DNA of 51,172 nt from positions 1 to 51,172 of the forward strand of contig CALCHY010000142.1 of NCBI GenBank assembly GCA_937907415.1. Direction: 5' to 3'. This document shows positions 25,648-33,848 of the stretch, piece by piece; the stretch's first letter is position 1; each line of letters opens with the position of its first letter. The position numbers and the translations under genes are program-made. The notes beneath the pieces were generated by a model that did not search any database, had not been told where the DNA came from, and saw only the letters and a list, made by a program, of their open reading frames with translations. Origin of the DNA: an uncultured Trueperaceae bacterium. Its GTDB lineage: Bacteria; Deinococcota; Deinococci; Deinococcales; Trueperaceae.

Positions 25648-26997
25648 ATGAAGAGAAGCTTGGTGATCCTAGGTGCGCTAATGGCCCTCCTGATGGCCGC
25701 ACCCGCCTTCGCGCAAGACTGGGAGAACGTCGACCCAACGGGCCAGACCGTGACCTTCTGGCACCAGCACACTCGCGAGCGCGAGACGGCGCTGCAGAAG
25801 ATCGTCAGCGAGTTCAACGCGAGCAACCCCTACGGCATCACCGTCGTCGCCGAGTATCAGGGCGGCTACAGCGACATCTACCAGAAGATGCTCGCGCTGC
25901 TCGGCACCTCTGACACTCCGAACATCGTCGTTGCTTACCAGAACCAAGCAGCTACCTACCAGCTCACCGGTGGCCTCGTCGACATGAACCCGCTCGTGAA
26001 CTCGGCCAAGTGGGGCATCTCGGCCGCGGATCAGGCCGATTTCTTCCCGGGCTTCTGGAACTCCGACATCTTCCCGAGCTTCGACAACGAACGCCTCGGC
26101 CTCGCGCCGAACCGCTCGATGGAGATGCTCTACTACAACGCCGATTGGCTCAAGGAGCTCCGCGCGGCAGGCAAGATCGACTTCGATGGTCCGCCGGCCA
26201 CGCCTGATCAGTTCAAGGCAGCCGCCTGCGCGGCGACCTCCTCGCCGTTCTCCAAGGCCACTGTTAGCGGGGCGCCGATCGGTTACGAGCTGGCGGTCGA
26301 CGCTAGCCGCTTCGCGTCGTTCACCTTCGCGTTCGGTGGCGACGTCTACGATTCGACCACCAACCGCTACACCCTCGATTCAGATGCCGCCATCGCGGCC
26401 ATGACCTGGCTGCAGGGCATGTTCGCGGACGGCTGCGCGCAGATGGTGAGCGAGGCGTACGGCGATCAGACGGACTTCGGCAACGGCCGCCTCCTCTTCG
26501 CCGTCTCATCAAGCTCCGGCCTGCCGTTCTACCAGGAAGCCACGAAGTCCGGCGCGGGCTTCGACTGGAGCGTCGCCGCCATCCCTCACACCACTCCAGA
26601 GCCCGTCATGAACATCTACGGCGCCAGCGTCAGCCTCCCGTCCGGCCACAGCCCGGAGTCGACCCTCGCGGCCTGGCTCTTCCTCGAGTACTACACCGGC
26701 ACCAAAGCGCAAACGGAGTGGGCCATCGCCAGCCAGTACTTCCCCGTCAGGCAGAGCGTCGCGGCTGGCCTAACGGACTTCTTCAACTCCCTACCGCCAT
26801 ACAAGGCGGCGTTCGACTTGCTGCCTTACGGCATCTCTGAGCCGAACGTCCCCGGCTACGACCCCGTGCGCGAGAGCATCGCGGCCGAGATGTCGGCCAT
26901 CACGGACGGCGCAGACGTCGCCGAGACCCTGCACGTGCTCAACGGCGAGGCCAACCTCATCCTCGACGACCAGCTTTCCCAACTCCCCGCCAACTAA
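25648..26997 (+). CDS. Sugar ABC transporter substrate-binding protein (UgpB-like)
   Basis: 449 residues. A cleavable signal peptide (MKRSLVILGALMALLMAAPAFA, 22 residues counted, cleavage after AFA) has no lipobox Cys, so the protein is probably soluble in the periplasm rather than lipid-anchored. The mature part starts with a beta strand TVTFWHQHTRERE, has AYQNQAATYQL and the family signature SMEMLYYNADWLKEL, and closes with the typical WLFLEYYTG segment. The family is extracellular solute-binding proteins for oligosaccharides or glycerol-3-phosphate; the ligand is unknown. GGAAGGAG lies seven bases before the ATG. The gene follows the permeases, the reverse of the usual order, and ends at a strong hairpin. 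Confidence 0.92.
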   Translation: MKRSLVILGALMALLMAAPAFAQDWENVDPTGQTVTFWHQHTRERETALQKIVSEFNASNPYGITVVAEYQGGYSDIYQKMLALLGTSDTPNIVVAYQNQAATYQLTGGLVDMNPLVNSAKWGISAADQADFFPGFWNSDIFPSFDNERLGLAPNRSMEMLYYNADWLKELRAAGKIDFDGPPATPDQFKAAACAATSSPFSKATVSGAPIGYELAVDASRFASFTFAFGGDVYDSTTNRYTLDSDAAIAAMTWLQGMFADGCAQMVSEAYGDQTDFGNGRLLFAVSSSSGLPFYQEATKSGAGFDWSVAAIPHTTPEPVMNIYGASVSLPSGHSPESTLAAWLFLEYYTGTKAQTEWAIASQYFPVRQSVAAGLTDFFNSLPPYKAAFDLLPYGISEPNVPGYDPVRESIAAEMSAITDGADVAETLHVLNGEANLILDDQLSQLPAN

Positions 26998-27013
26998 CGC
27001 GGAGGACGTTCGA

Positions 27014-27051
27014 GGCCGTGGGCGGCGTCAGCATCGACGCCGCCCACGGCC
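27014..27051 (+). terminator. Terminator of the sugar ABC operon
   Basis: GGCCGTGGGCGGCGTC (27014-27029) and GACGCCGCCCACGGCC (27036-27051) form a perfect 16-base-pair stem with a six-base loop, 16 bases after the binding-protein stop. The tail TGTTCATC has only a weak U content. Confidence 0.85.
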
Positions 27052-27106
27052 TGTTCATCACGCGCCGCCCGTACCGCACGAACCCCGCGCGCCGCTGCGG
27101 GTGACG

Positions 27107-27112
27107 TAGCCT
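27107..27112 (+). promoter_or_regulatory. -10 box TAGCCT of a leaderless promoter (hemW)
   Basis: TAGCCT ends six bases before GTG 27119. No -35 box is recognisable. Confidence 0.5.
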
Positions 27113-27118
27113 GAGCTA

Positions 27119-28249
27119 GTGACCGTCTCAGCCCTCTACCTGCACGTCCCGTTCTGCCCGAGCATCTGCCCATACTGCGATTTCCACAAGATGCTAAGGA
27201 ACGAGGGCCTGGTGGCGCGCTACCTGGATCGGCTCGAGGTGGAAACCGCCGAGCTCGCCGCCACCTACCCAGGCAAGCTAGACACCATCTACTTCGGCGG
27301 CGGCACCCCATCGCACCTCACCGATGAGGAACTAGGGCGCGTGTTCACCGCCCTGCACGAGGGCTGGGGCGCAGACGCCGGCAGCGTCGAAACTACCCTA
27401 GAAGCCGACCCCTTGACGTTCGACGAGGCTCGACTGGAGCGGTTCTTGGCCAACGGGGTCACGCGCTTGTCGATCGGCCTGCAGTCCGCCGACGACGTCA
27501 CCCTGCAGTTCTTGGGACGCGTTCACGATGCCCGCCAAGGGTTGACGGCCGTCGCACAGGCCCTGGCGGCTGGCCTGCGCGTGAACGTCGACGTGATCAT
27601 GGCCGTTCCTGGCCAAGACCTCGAGTCCGACCTGCGGCGCGTCATGGACCTCGGTGCGCGCCACGTGAGCGTCTATAGCCTCACCATCGAGGATGGTACG
27701 CCCTTCGCGCGCCGTGGGGTGCGCGTTGACCCGGAGGCGGACGCGGACGCCTTCGAGTTGGCTGGCAGGGTGCTGGCCGAGTACGGGCTCGAGCGTTATG
27801 AGGTAAGCAACTTCGCGCTGCCGGGCGAGGAGTCGCGCCACAACCTCGTGTACTGGCGCGGCGAACCGTACTTGGCGCTAGGGCCCTCGGCGGCCGCCTA
27901 CTTGCCAGATGGCGGCTTCGGCAGGCGCAGCAAGAACCCGCCGATCAAGGACTGGCTGCTTGGCGCGCCGCCCGAACTGGAAGTCGTCGGCCCTGACGAC
28001 TACGTGCTCGAGCGCCTCATGACGGGACTGCGAACGCGGGAGGGCGTCGATCTGACGGCCATCGAGGAGCGCGTCGGCGCTGACCTACAGGCGCTCGCTC
28101 CTGCCTGGCTGCACGACGTCACCCACCACGGGCTCCTCACCCTAGCTAGCGGGCGCCTACGCGCCACGCCCGTCGGGCTCGAACGCCTCGACGCCCTGCT
28201 GCGCGCTTTCGTTGGCAGCAGGGCGTCCGTGGCTAGCGTGGCCCCTTAG
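27119..28249 (+). CDS. hemW: Radical SAM heme chaperone HemW (coproporphyrinogen III oxidase-like)
   Basis: 376 residues. The radical-SAM cluster motif is CPSICPYCDFH with Cys13, Cys17 and Cys20 (CX3CX2C). Further HemW/HemN-family marks are IYFGGGTPSHL, EADPLTFDE, RLSIGLQSADD, VYSLTIEDGTPF and the HemW-specific HNLVYWRGEPYLALGPSA. HemW binds heme and delivers it to membrane respiratory proteins; true HemN oxidases carry an extra N-terminal Cys and different C-terminus. The GTG start follows a TAGCCT box by six bases. Its last four bases overlap the end of the convergent glutamate dehydrogenase gene. Confidence 0.93.
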   Translation: MTVSALYLHVPFCPSICPYCDFHKMLRNEGLVARYLDRLEVETAELAATYPGKLDTIYFGGGTPSHLTDEELGRVFTALHEGWGADAGSVETTLEADPLTFDEARLERFLANGVTRLSIGLQSADDVTLQFLGRVHDARQGLTAVAQALAAGLRVNVDVIMAVPGQDLESDLRRVMDLGARHVSVYSLTIEDGTPFARRGVRVDPEADADAFELAGRVLAEYGLERYEVSNFALPGEESRHNLVYWRGEPYLALGPSAAAYLPDGGFGRRSKNPPIKDWLLGAPPELEVVGPDDYVLERLMTGLRTREGVDLTAIEERVGADLQALAPAWLHDVTHHGLLTLASGRLRATPVGLERLDALLRAFVGSRASVASVAP

Positions 28250-31200
28250 CTCTCTTGGGCCGCGCCGTGAGCGGTGGTGCGCGCCTGCTCCAAGATGCGC
28301 ACGAGCACGGAGCCAGAGGCAAGGTCGAGTACGCCGGGCTCCTGGAGTTGGCTGAGGGCGAGGTCGTAGCGCTTGAACCCACCCGCTGTCTTGAGGAACT
28401 CGTCCAAGGCTGCAGGCACCCCGTCCGCCTCATCCGGCTTCGAGGCGAGGTAGGTAGCGGTCAGGCCGCGCTGCACGGAACGCAAGTCCATGACCAGCCC
28501 GACGAGCGCTACCTCCTCCCACTGACCGGAGCTGGGCAACGACTCTATGACGTCGCGCAGCGACGTGAGTTGGAGGCGCTCGCCGACGCGGTAGTAGCGC
28601 TCCGCGACGTGATCGAGGGGCGCCCCGACCTGGCGGGCGACGTCGATGATGCCGACGCTGTCTGCCAAGTAGTCGAAGCTGGACACCTGTACGGCGTCCT
28701 CGTGCTCGAAGCCGAGTTCCTCTAGGTCGGCAACGGCGGACTCGAAGCGCTCCCGTTCGCTGTCCGGGAGGTAGTTCTCGAGCGTGCTGCGCAGCTCATG
28801 AAGTGGGGTGCGGTAGGCGCTCACCACGGCCTCGAAGTCACCATGCCCGACGTCGTTGAAGAGCACCCACGCGACTAGGCCCTCGACGGCGCCGACGAGC
28901 TGCTCGATGGCAGCGTAGTAAGCGTCGGTTGGGATGGAGTTCGCGCGGGCGTCGAGGTGCTCACGCACGCTCTTCGCGTCGAGAAGCTCGAGGGCGATGA
29001 GCGTTGCGCGCACGACCTCGATCGGCGTCGCGCCGTTCTGCCGTGTTGCCCTGTGCACGAACGCGATGCCCAACTGGTCTACCAGCGTGTTCGTTATGAC
29101 GGTGGCGACGATCTCGCGGTGCAGTCTGTGCTCGCTGATGGCGGCCGGGAAGCGTTCCTGTAAGGCCTTGGGGAAGTACTCGAGGAGGTAGTGCTGCATG
29201 TGCGGCTCTAACGGCAGGTCGGTCTCTAACAGGCGGCGGTAGAGGCCCATCTTCACGTACGCGAGCATGATGGCGAGTTCTGGGCGGGTGAGGCCCAGCC
29301 CGGCACGCCTGCGCTCGTCTATCTGGCGTGGGCCTGGGAGGTTCTCGACGCGCGGGTTGAGGCCAGCGGCCTCGACGAGGTAATCGAGCAGGGAAGCGTA
29401 GAGGCCGAGGTCGTCGCGGCTGGCGCGCTGAGCGAGGCTAAGCGCCAGGGCCTGCGCTTGGTTATGGCGCAGGACGAGGTCGGCTACCTCCGGCGTCATG
29501 GACTTGAGGAGCTCATCTCGCTCTGGGAGCGTTACCCTGCCGCTTGCCACGAGGGGTTGGAAGAGGATCTTGATGTTCACCTCGTGGTCGGAGGTGTCTA
29601 CCCCGGCGCTGTTGTCGATGGCGTCGGTGTCGATGCGGCCGCCAGCGAGCGCGTACTCGATGCGGCCAAGCTGCGTGAAGCCGAGGTTGCCGCCCTCGCC
29701 TACGACCGTTGCCCGCAGCTCGGCGCCGTCCACCCGCACGCCGTCGTTGGCTGAGTCGCCGACCTCGGCGTTGCGTTCTGTGGTCGACTTCACGTAGGTG
29801 CCGATGCCGCCGTTCCACAGGAGGTCGACTTCCATGCGCAGCACGGCTTTGATGAGGTCCTGGCCGCTAAGCGCTTCGTCGTCGACGCCGAGCATGGCCC
29901 GCACTTCGGGGGACAGGGGTATCGACTTGGCCGAGCGCTCGAACACCCCGCCGCCGCGGCTGATCTTGCTGGCGTCGTAGTCCGCCCACGTCGAGCGCGG
30001 GAGGTTGAATAGTCGCTTGCGCTCCGCGAAGCTCGAGACGGGTTCGGGGTCCGGGTCCAGGAACACATGCATGTGATTGAAGGCCGCCTGAAGCCTGATG
30101 CGGTCGGTGTAGAGCATGCCGTTGCCGAACACGTCGCCCGACATGTCGCCGAGGCCGGCCACGGTGAAGGTGTCGCGGAAGGCGTCGAGGCCTATCTCGG
30201 CGAAGTGGCGCTTCACGGCCTCCCATGCGCCACGGGCGGTGATGCCCATGCCCTTGTGGTCGTAGCCCGCGCTGCCGCCTGACGCGAAGGCGTCGCCGAG
30301 CCAGTAACCGTACTCGGCGGCCGTAGCGTTGGCCAAGTCGGAGAAAGTAGCCGTGCCCTTGTCAGCAGCTACCACTAGGTACGGGTCGGCCTCGTCGTAG
30401 ATGACCAGACCAGCAGGTTGCACGAGCTGGCCGTCCACGAGGTTGTCCGTGAGGTCCAACAGCCCGCGGATGTACGTCTGGTACTGCGTGCGCACGTAGT
30501 CGCGCAGTTGGTCGCGGTCGCTGGGTGCGCCCTTGATGACGAAGCCGCCCTTGGAGCCGACCGGCACGATGACGGCGTTCTTGGTCGTCTGTGTCTTGAG
30601 CAGCCCGAGGACCTCGGTGCGGAAGTCGTCCGGGCGGTCTGACCAGCGGATGCCGCCGCGGGCGACCTTGCCGCCGCGCAGGTGCGCTCCCTCTACGAGC
30701 GGAGCGGAGACGGCGATCTCGAAGAGTGGCCGCGGCTCCGGCATGCTGCCGACCTTGCCTGAGTCGAGCTTGAAGCTGATGCGCTCAAGGTCGAGGAAGT
30801 AGTTGGTGCGCACGCTGGCGGCCATGAGGTCGAGCAAGCCGCGTAGCACGCCGTCCTCCGCTAGGGAGGAGACGGTGGCGAGCGCGTCTATCACTGCCTG
30901 GTGCGCGCTCTCCAGCGCTCGAGCTCGAGTCGGTGAGTGCGCGCCCTCGCCCGACAGCGGGTCGAAGCGGGCTTCGAAGTACTTGACTAGCAGCGCAGCG
31001 AGCCTCGGGTTCGCGAGGAGTGCTGCCGTGACGAAGTTGCGGCTTGTGACGGCGTTCACTTGGGCGTAGTACATCTGGTACGCGCGCAACAGCGCGACTT
31101 GGCGGATGGTCAGCCCTGCGTGCAGCACGAGTCGGTTGAGGCGGTCGTTCTCGGCGGCCTGGGCGAGGAGCCCCTCGAGGCCCTCGACCATGCGCGCCCG

Positions 31201-33126
31201 GTTGGCGTCGACGTCCAGCGCTCCGCCGGCCGCGTTCGCGACCGTGTACACGTCGACGCCGCACTGCTCGCCCTCGACGGTGATGAGGTATGGGTACTGC
31301 TCGATGACCCGGAGGCCGACGTTCTCGAGAACAGGGAGCACGTCTGACAACGCCATGCCCCGCCCGCGGTAGTAAACGCGTAGCAGCGCCTGCGCGCCGT
31401 CCTGGGCGTCGGGGGCCGCCGGGCTCATGTCGACGACGCGCGGCATGGCGTCCAGTTGCTCGAGGTGCGCGACGTCTCGTGCTGCCTGTTCGGGGCTGAC
31501 CGTCGCGCGGAAGCGCTCGTCGAAGCTTGCTAGGTAACGGTTGGCGAGACGCAGGCCGTCTTGCTCGCCATGCTCGGCGACGAGGCGTTCACGCAGCGCG
31601 TCCTGCCAACTGCGGGCGAGGAGCTGCACTTGGCGTTCGAGGGCGGCTAGGTCGACGTCCGCTAAACGCTTGTCCGTAACGAAGAAGAAGTGGAAGCGCG
31701 CGTGCCCTTCGTCCTCCCCAAGCGCCAGCCGCGAGTCCACGCGGCGCGCCGCCAGCGCCGAGGTGAGGTAGGCCTGAACGCTGCGCCGCACGTCGTCTGA
31801 GAAGCTCTCGTGCGGCATGACGACCATGGCGGCCAGCCCGCGGCCGAGGGGGTCGTCGTGAAGCGTGAGGCGCGCGACCGGTTCCTGGCCGAGCCGCATG
31901 ACCGTGCGCACGTCCGCGTGGATCTGCTCGACGTCCATCCAGAAGAGTTCCTCACGCGGCATGCCGTTGAACGCCGCGACGATGGCCTTGTAATCGTGAG
32001 ACCCAGGGATGGCCTGCTCGCGCTCCAGCACTTGCTTGAGTTTGCTGCGCAGGATGGGTACGTCTTCCACTGGCGCGGCGAGGCCCTTGGTCGTGAAGAG
32101 CCCAACGAAACGCCGCTCGCCTACCGACTGCCCGGTGGCGTCGAGCTTCTTGATGCCGATGTAGTCCATGCGCCTCGCCCGGTGCACCGTTGCCTCGGAG
32201 TTGGCCTTGGTGACGAGGAAGAGCCGCCCGCCCGTAACGCGCTCGCTGAGAGCCGCCGGTAGCTCCGCAAGTGGCACCGGTTGACGGTAGGCGCTGCCCG
32301 CGACCTTGCTGAGCATGCCGAGACCGCTTCCCTCCGCCAACCCGAGCGCCGGCTTGCCCGCTACGTCTACGACGTCGTACTCGCGGTAACCGAGGAACAC
32401 GAAGTTGTCATCCTCGAGCCACTCGAGGAAGTCAGCGTCCTCCTTGATCTCTGCCGAGTTGACGCCTTCGATATGCGAGCTGGTTCGCGAGTCGAGGCCA
32501 CGCAAGTACCCGGCCGCCTCGCGCGCCCGCCCGAGCATGGCGCGGTAATCGTCGGTTGCGAGGATGACGTCGCCAAGCACGCGGCGTACGCCAGCGGCGG
32601 CGGCGGTCAAGGCTGCGGGGTCGGCTGGCCTGACTAGGAAGAAGACCTCGAACGCTTCACGGGGCGCCCCCTCGTCCCCGAGCGAGACGACGGCGCCAGC
32701 CGCGTCACGCGTCACGGGGATGGTCGGGTGCAGGTGGTCGACGATCACGAGCCGTTGGCGGCGCAGTTCTGCCTGCACGGAGTCGACGATGAACGGCCTG
32801 TCCTTGAGCGCCAGCATCAGCACGGCGTTCGGTGAGTCCCAGCCGTTGACCTCGTACGTCGGTTCGAAGGCAGCTACGCTGAGTTGGTCGTTGCCGAGTT
32901 CCTCCAAGAAGTGGAGGCCGCTGCTCGCCAGCGCCGTTAGCCACTCTGGGCTGCGCCCGGCTAGCACGGACTCGTCCGCCTTCTCGTAGAGGGCCTCCGC
33001 GAAGCGCCTCAGGCGCGGGTCGGCGCCGTCCAAGGTGTCTAGGTAGTCGTTCACTTTCACCGCCATGCTTACGCTGCCTTCCGCGGGCGTGACCGTCAGT
33101 GCCGGAGGCCCGTAGTAGTCGTTCAT
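28246..33126 (-). CDS. Large NAD-specific glutamate dehydrogenase (GDH-180 class)
   Basis: 1626 residues, the largest gene here. It oxidatively deaminates glutamate to 2-oxoglutarate with NAD. The class has long N-terminal regulatory (ACT-like) segments, a catalytic core and a C-terminal helical part. Seen in the core: GGIRWSDRPDDFRTEVLGLL, KTQTTKNAVIVPVGSKGGF, GLGDMSGDVFGNGM, FNHMHVFLDPDPEP, and RVDGAELRATVVGEGGNLG with the Rossmann-like part. All are hallmarks of the Streptomyces/Pseudomonas/Mycobacterium GDH-180 type. The ATG at 33126 follows a TATCTT box by eight bases; ATG 33066 with GGAAGG upstream is an alternative, 20 codons shorter. An open extension to 33189 is rejected. It is divergent from lspA. 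Confidence 0.94.
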   Translation of the reverse strand: MNDYYGPPALTVTPAEGSVSMAVKVNDYLDTLDGADPRLRRFAEALYEKADESVLAGRSPEWLTALASSGLHFLEELGNDQLSVAAFEPTYEVNGWDSPNAVLMLALKDRPFIVDSVQAELRRQRLVIVDHLHPTIPVTRDAAGAVVSLGDEGAPREAFEVFFLVRPADPAALTAAAAGVRRVLGDVILATDDYRAMLGRAREAAGYLRGLDSRTSSHIEGVNSAEIKEDADFLEWLEDDNFVFLGYREYDVVDVAGKPALGLAEGSGLGMLSKVAGSAYRQPVPLAELPAALSERVTGGRLFLVTKANSEATVHRARRMDYIGIKKLDATGQSVGERRFVGLFTTKGLAAPVEDVPILRSKLKQVLEREQAIPGSHDYKAIVAAFNGMPREELFWMDVEQIHADVRTVMRLGQEPVARLTLHDDPLGRGLAAMVVMPHESFSDDVRRSVQAYLTSALAARRVDSRLALGEDEGHARFHFFFVTDKRLADVDLAALERQVQLLARSWQDALRERLVAEHGEQDGLRLANRYLASFDERFRATVSPEQAARDVAHLEQLDAMPRVVDMSPAAPDAQDGAQALLRVYYRGRGMALSDVLPVLENVGLRVIEQYPYLITVEGEQCGVDVYTVANAAGGALDVDANRARMVEGLEGLLAQAAENDRLNRLVLHAGLTIRQVALLRAYQMYYAQVNAVTSRNFVTAALLANPRLAALLVKYFEARFDPLSGEGAHSPTRARALESAHQAVIDALATVSSLAEDGVLRGLLDLMAASVRTNYFLDLERISFKLDSGKVGSMPEPRPLFEIAVSAPLVEGAHLRGGKVARGGIRWSDRPDDFRTEVLGLLKTQTTKNAVIVPVGSKGGFVIKGAPSDRDQLRDYVRTQYQTYIRGLLDLTDNLVDGQLVQPAGLVIYDEADPYLVVAADKGTATFSDLANATAAEYGYWLGDAFASGGSAGYDHKGMGITARGAWEAVKRHFAEIGLDAFRDTFTVAGLGDMSGDVFGNGMLYTDRIRLQAAFNHMHVFLDPDPEPVSSFAERKRLFNLPRSTWADYDASKISRGGGVFERSAKSIPLSPEVRAMLGVDDEALSGQDLIKAVLRMEVDLLWNGGIGTYVKSTTERNAEVGDSANDGVRVDGAELRATVVGEGGNLGFTQLGRIEYALAGGRIDTDAIDNSAGVDTSDHEVNIKILFQPLVASGRVTLPERDELLKSMTPEVADLVLRHNQAQALALSLAQRASRDDLGLYASLLDYLVEAAGLNPRVENLPGPRQIDERRRAGLGLTRPELAIMLAYVKMGLYRRLLETDLPLEPHMQHYLLEYFPKALQERFPAAISEHRLHREIVATVITNTLVDQLGIAFVHRATRQNGATPIEVVRATLIALELLDAKSVREHLDARANSIPTDAYYAAIEQLVGAVEGLVAWVLFNDVGHGDFEAVVSAYRTPLHELRSTLENYLPDSERERFESAVADLEELGFEHEDAVQVSSFDYLADSVGIIDVARQVGAPLDHVAERYYRVGERLQLTSLRDVIESLPSSGQWEEVALVGLVMDLRSVQRGLTATYLASKPDEADGVPAALDEFLKTAGGFKRYDLALSQLQEPGVLDLASGSVLVRILEQARTTAHGAAQES

Positions 33127-33134
33127 TACGGCAC

Positions 33135-33140
33135 AAGATA
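33135..33140 (-). promoter_or_regulatory. -10 box TATCTT of a leaderless promoter (glutamate dehydrogenase)
   Basis: The minus-strand TATCTT ends eight bases before ATG 33126. It supports this start over the internal ATG at 33066. Confidence 0.5.
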
Positions 33141-33236
33141 CCGCCCGGCGGGACCGTATTCCGCGCCACGGGGGCGGTGGAGGGAACAACCGGCGTCTCT
33201 CACGCGTCGCGACCCTGGTGCGGGTATAGCCCGGCT

Positions 33237-33242
33237 TATACT
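33237..33242 (+). promoter_or_regulatory. -10 box TATACT of a leaderless promoter (lspA)
   Basis: TATACT ends six bases before GTG 33249 (and nine before ATG 33252). One of the best -10 matches in the window. Confidence 0.6.
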
Positions 33243-33248
33243 GCGCCC

Positions 33249-33833
33249 GTGATGCTATTTCTCGCCGCCGCGCTGGTGGCCCTCGATCAGTTGAGTAAGG
33301 CCTGGGTGGTGGCCAACCTCCCGCGTGACGGCACAGAGATCCCGCTCCTCCTCGGGTTCGGCATCACGCACACCCGCAATGGCGGCGCCGCGTTCGGCAT
33401 CTTGCGCGACCTCGAACTCACGGTGGCTGGCGTGACGATCGATGGCACCGTTCTCCTCGGCCTGCTCTCCGCCGCCGTATCGGTTGGCCTCGTCTACTAC
33501 CTCGTGCGCAACCGGAAACGCTTGACGCTGCTCCCTGCGCTCGCCACCGCGCTAGTGTTGGCTGGCGCGGCCGGCAACATGATCGACCGCTTCCGCCTCG
33601 GTTACGTCATCGACTTCGTGCACTTCAAGGTAGGCAGCTTCGACTTCCCCGTCTTCAACGTTGCCGACGCCTGCGTCGTCATCGGTGCTGGCCTGTTGCT
33701 GCTCGCCAGCCTAACCAGCTCCGGTGAGGAAGGCGACGCTCACGTGAAGCGCGCGCCGCTCCCGAGGAACCATAAGCTCGACGACGTTCCTGAGCCACCG
33801 CCGCTCGGCGGCCGCCCGACGGACGGGCACTAG
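33249..33833 (+). CDS. lspA: Lipoprotein signal peptidase (signal peptidase II)
   Basis: 194 residues with four membrane helices (about 2-18, 57-85, 92-110, 135-158). It cleaves prolipoprotein signal peptides after lipid attachment. Catalytic aspartates are Asp113 (GNMIDRF) and Asp140 (FNVADA). Also seen: the DQLSKAWV motif at the first helix and HTRNGGAAFGIL. The C-terminal tail (about 160-194), polar and Pro/Arg-rich, goes beyond the usual length of about 160 residues. The start is GTG 33249 or ATG one codon later. Next gene is convergent, 15 bases away. Confidence 0.95.
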   Translation: MMLFLAAALVALDQLSKAWVVANLPRDGTEIPLLLGFGITHTRNGGAAFGILRDLELTVAGVTIDGTVLLGLLSAAVSVGLVYYLVRNRKRLTLLPALATALVLAGAAGNMIDRFRLGYVIDFVHFKVGSFDFPVFNVADACVVIGAGLLLLASLTSSGEEGDAHVKRAPLPRNHKLDDVPEPPPLGGRPTDGH

Positions 33834-33848
33834 CTTAGTCCGCGCCCC

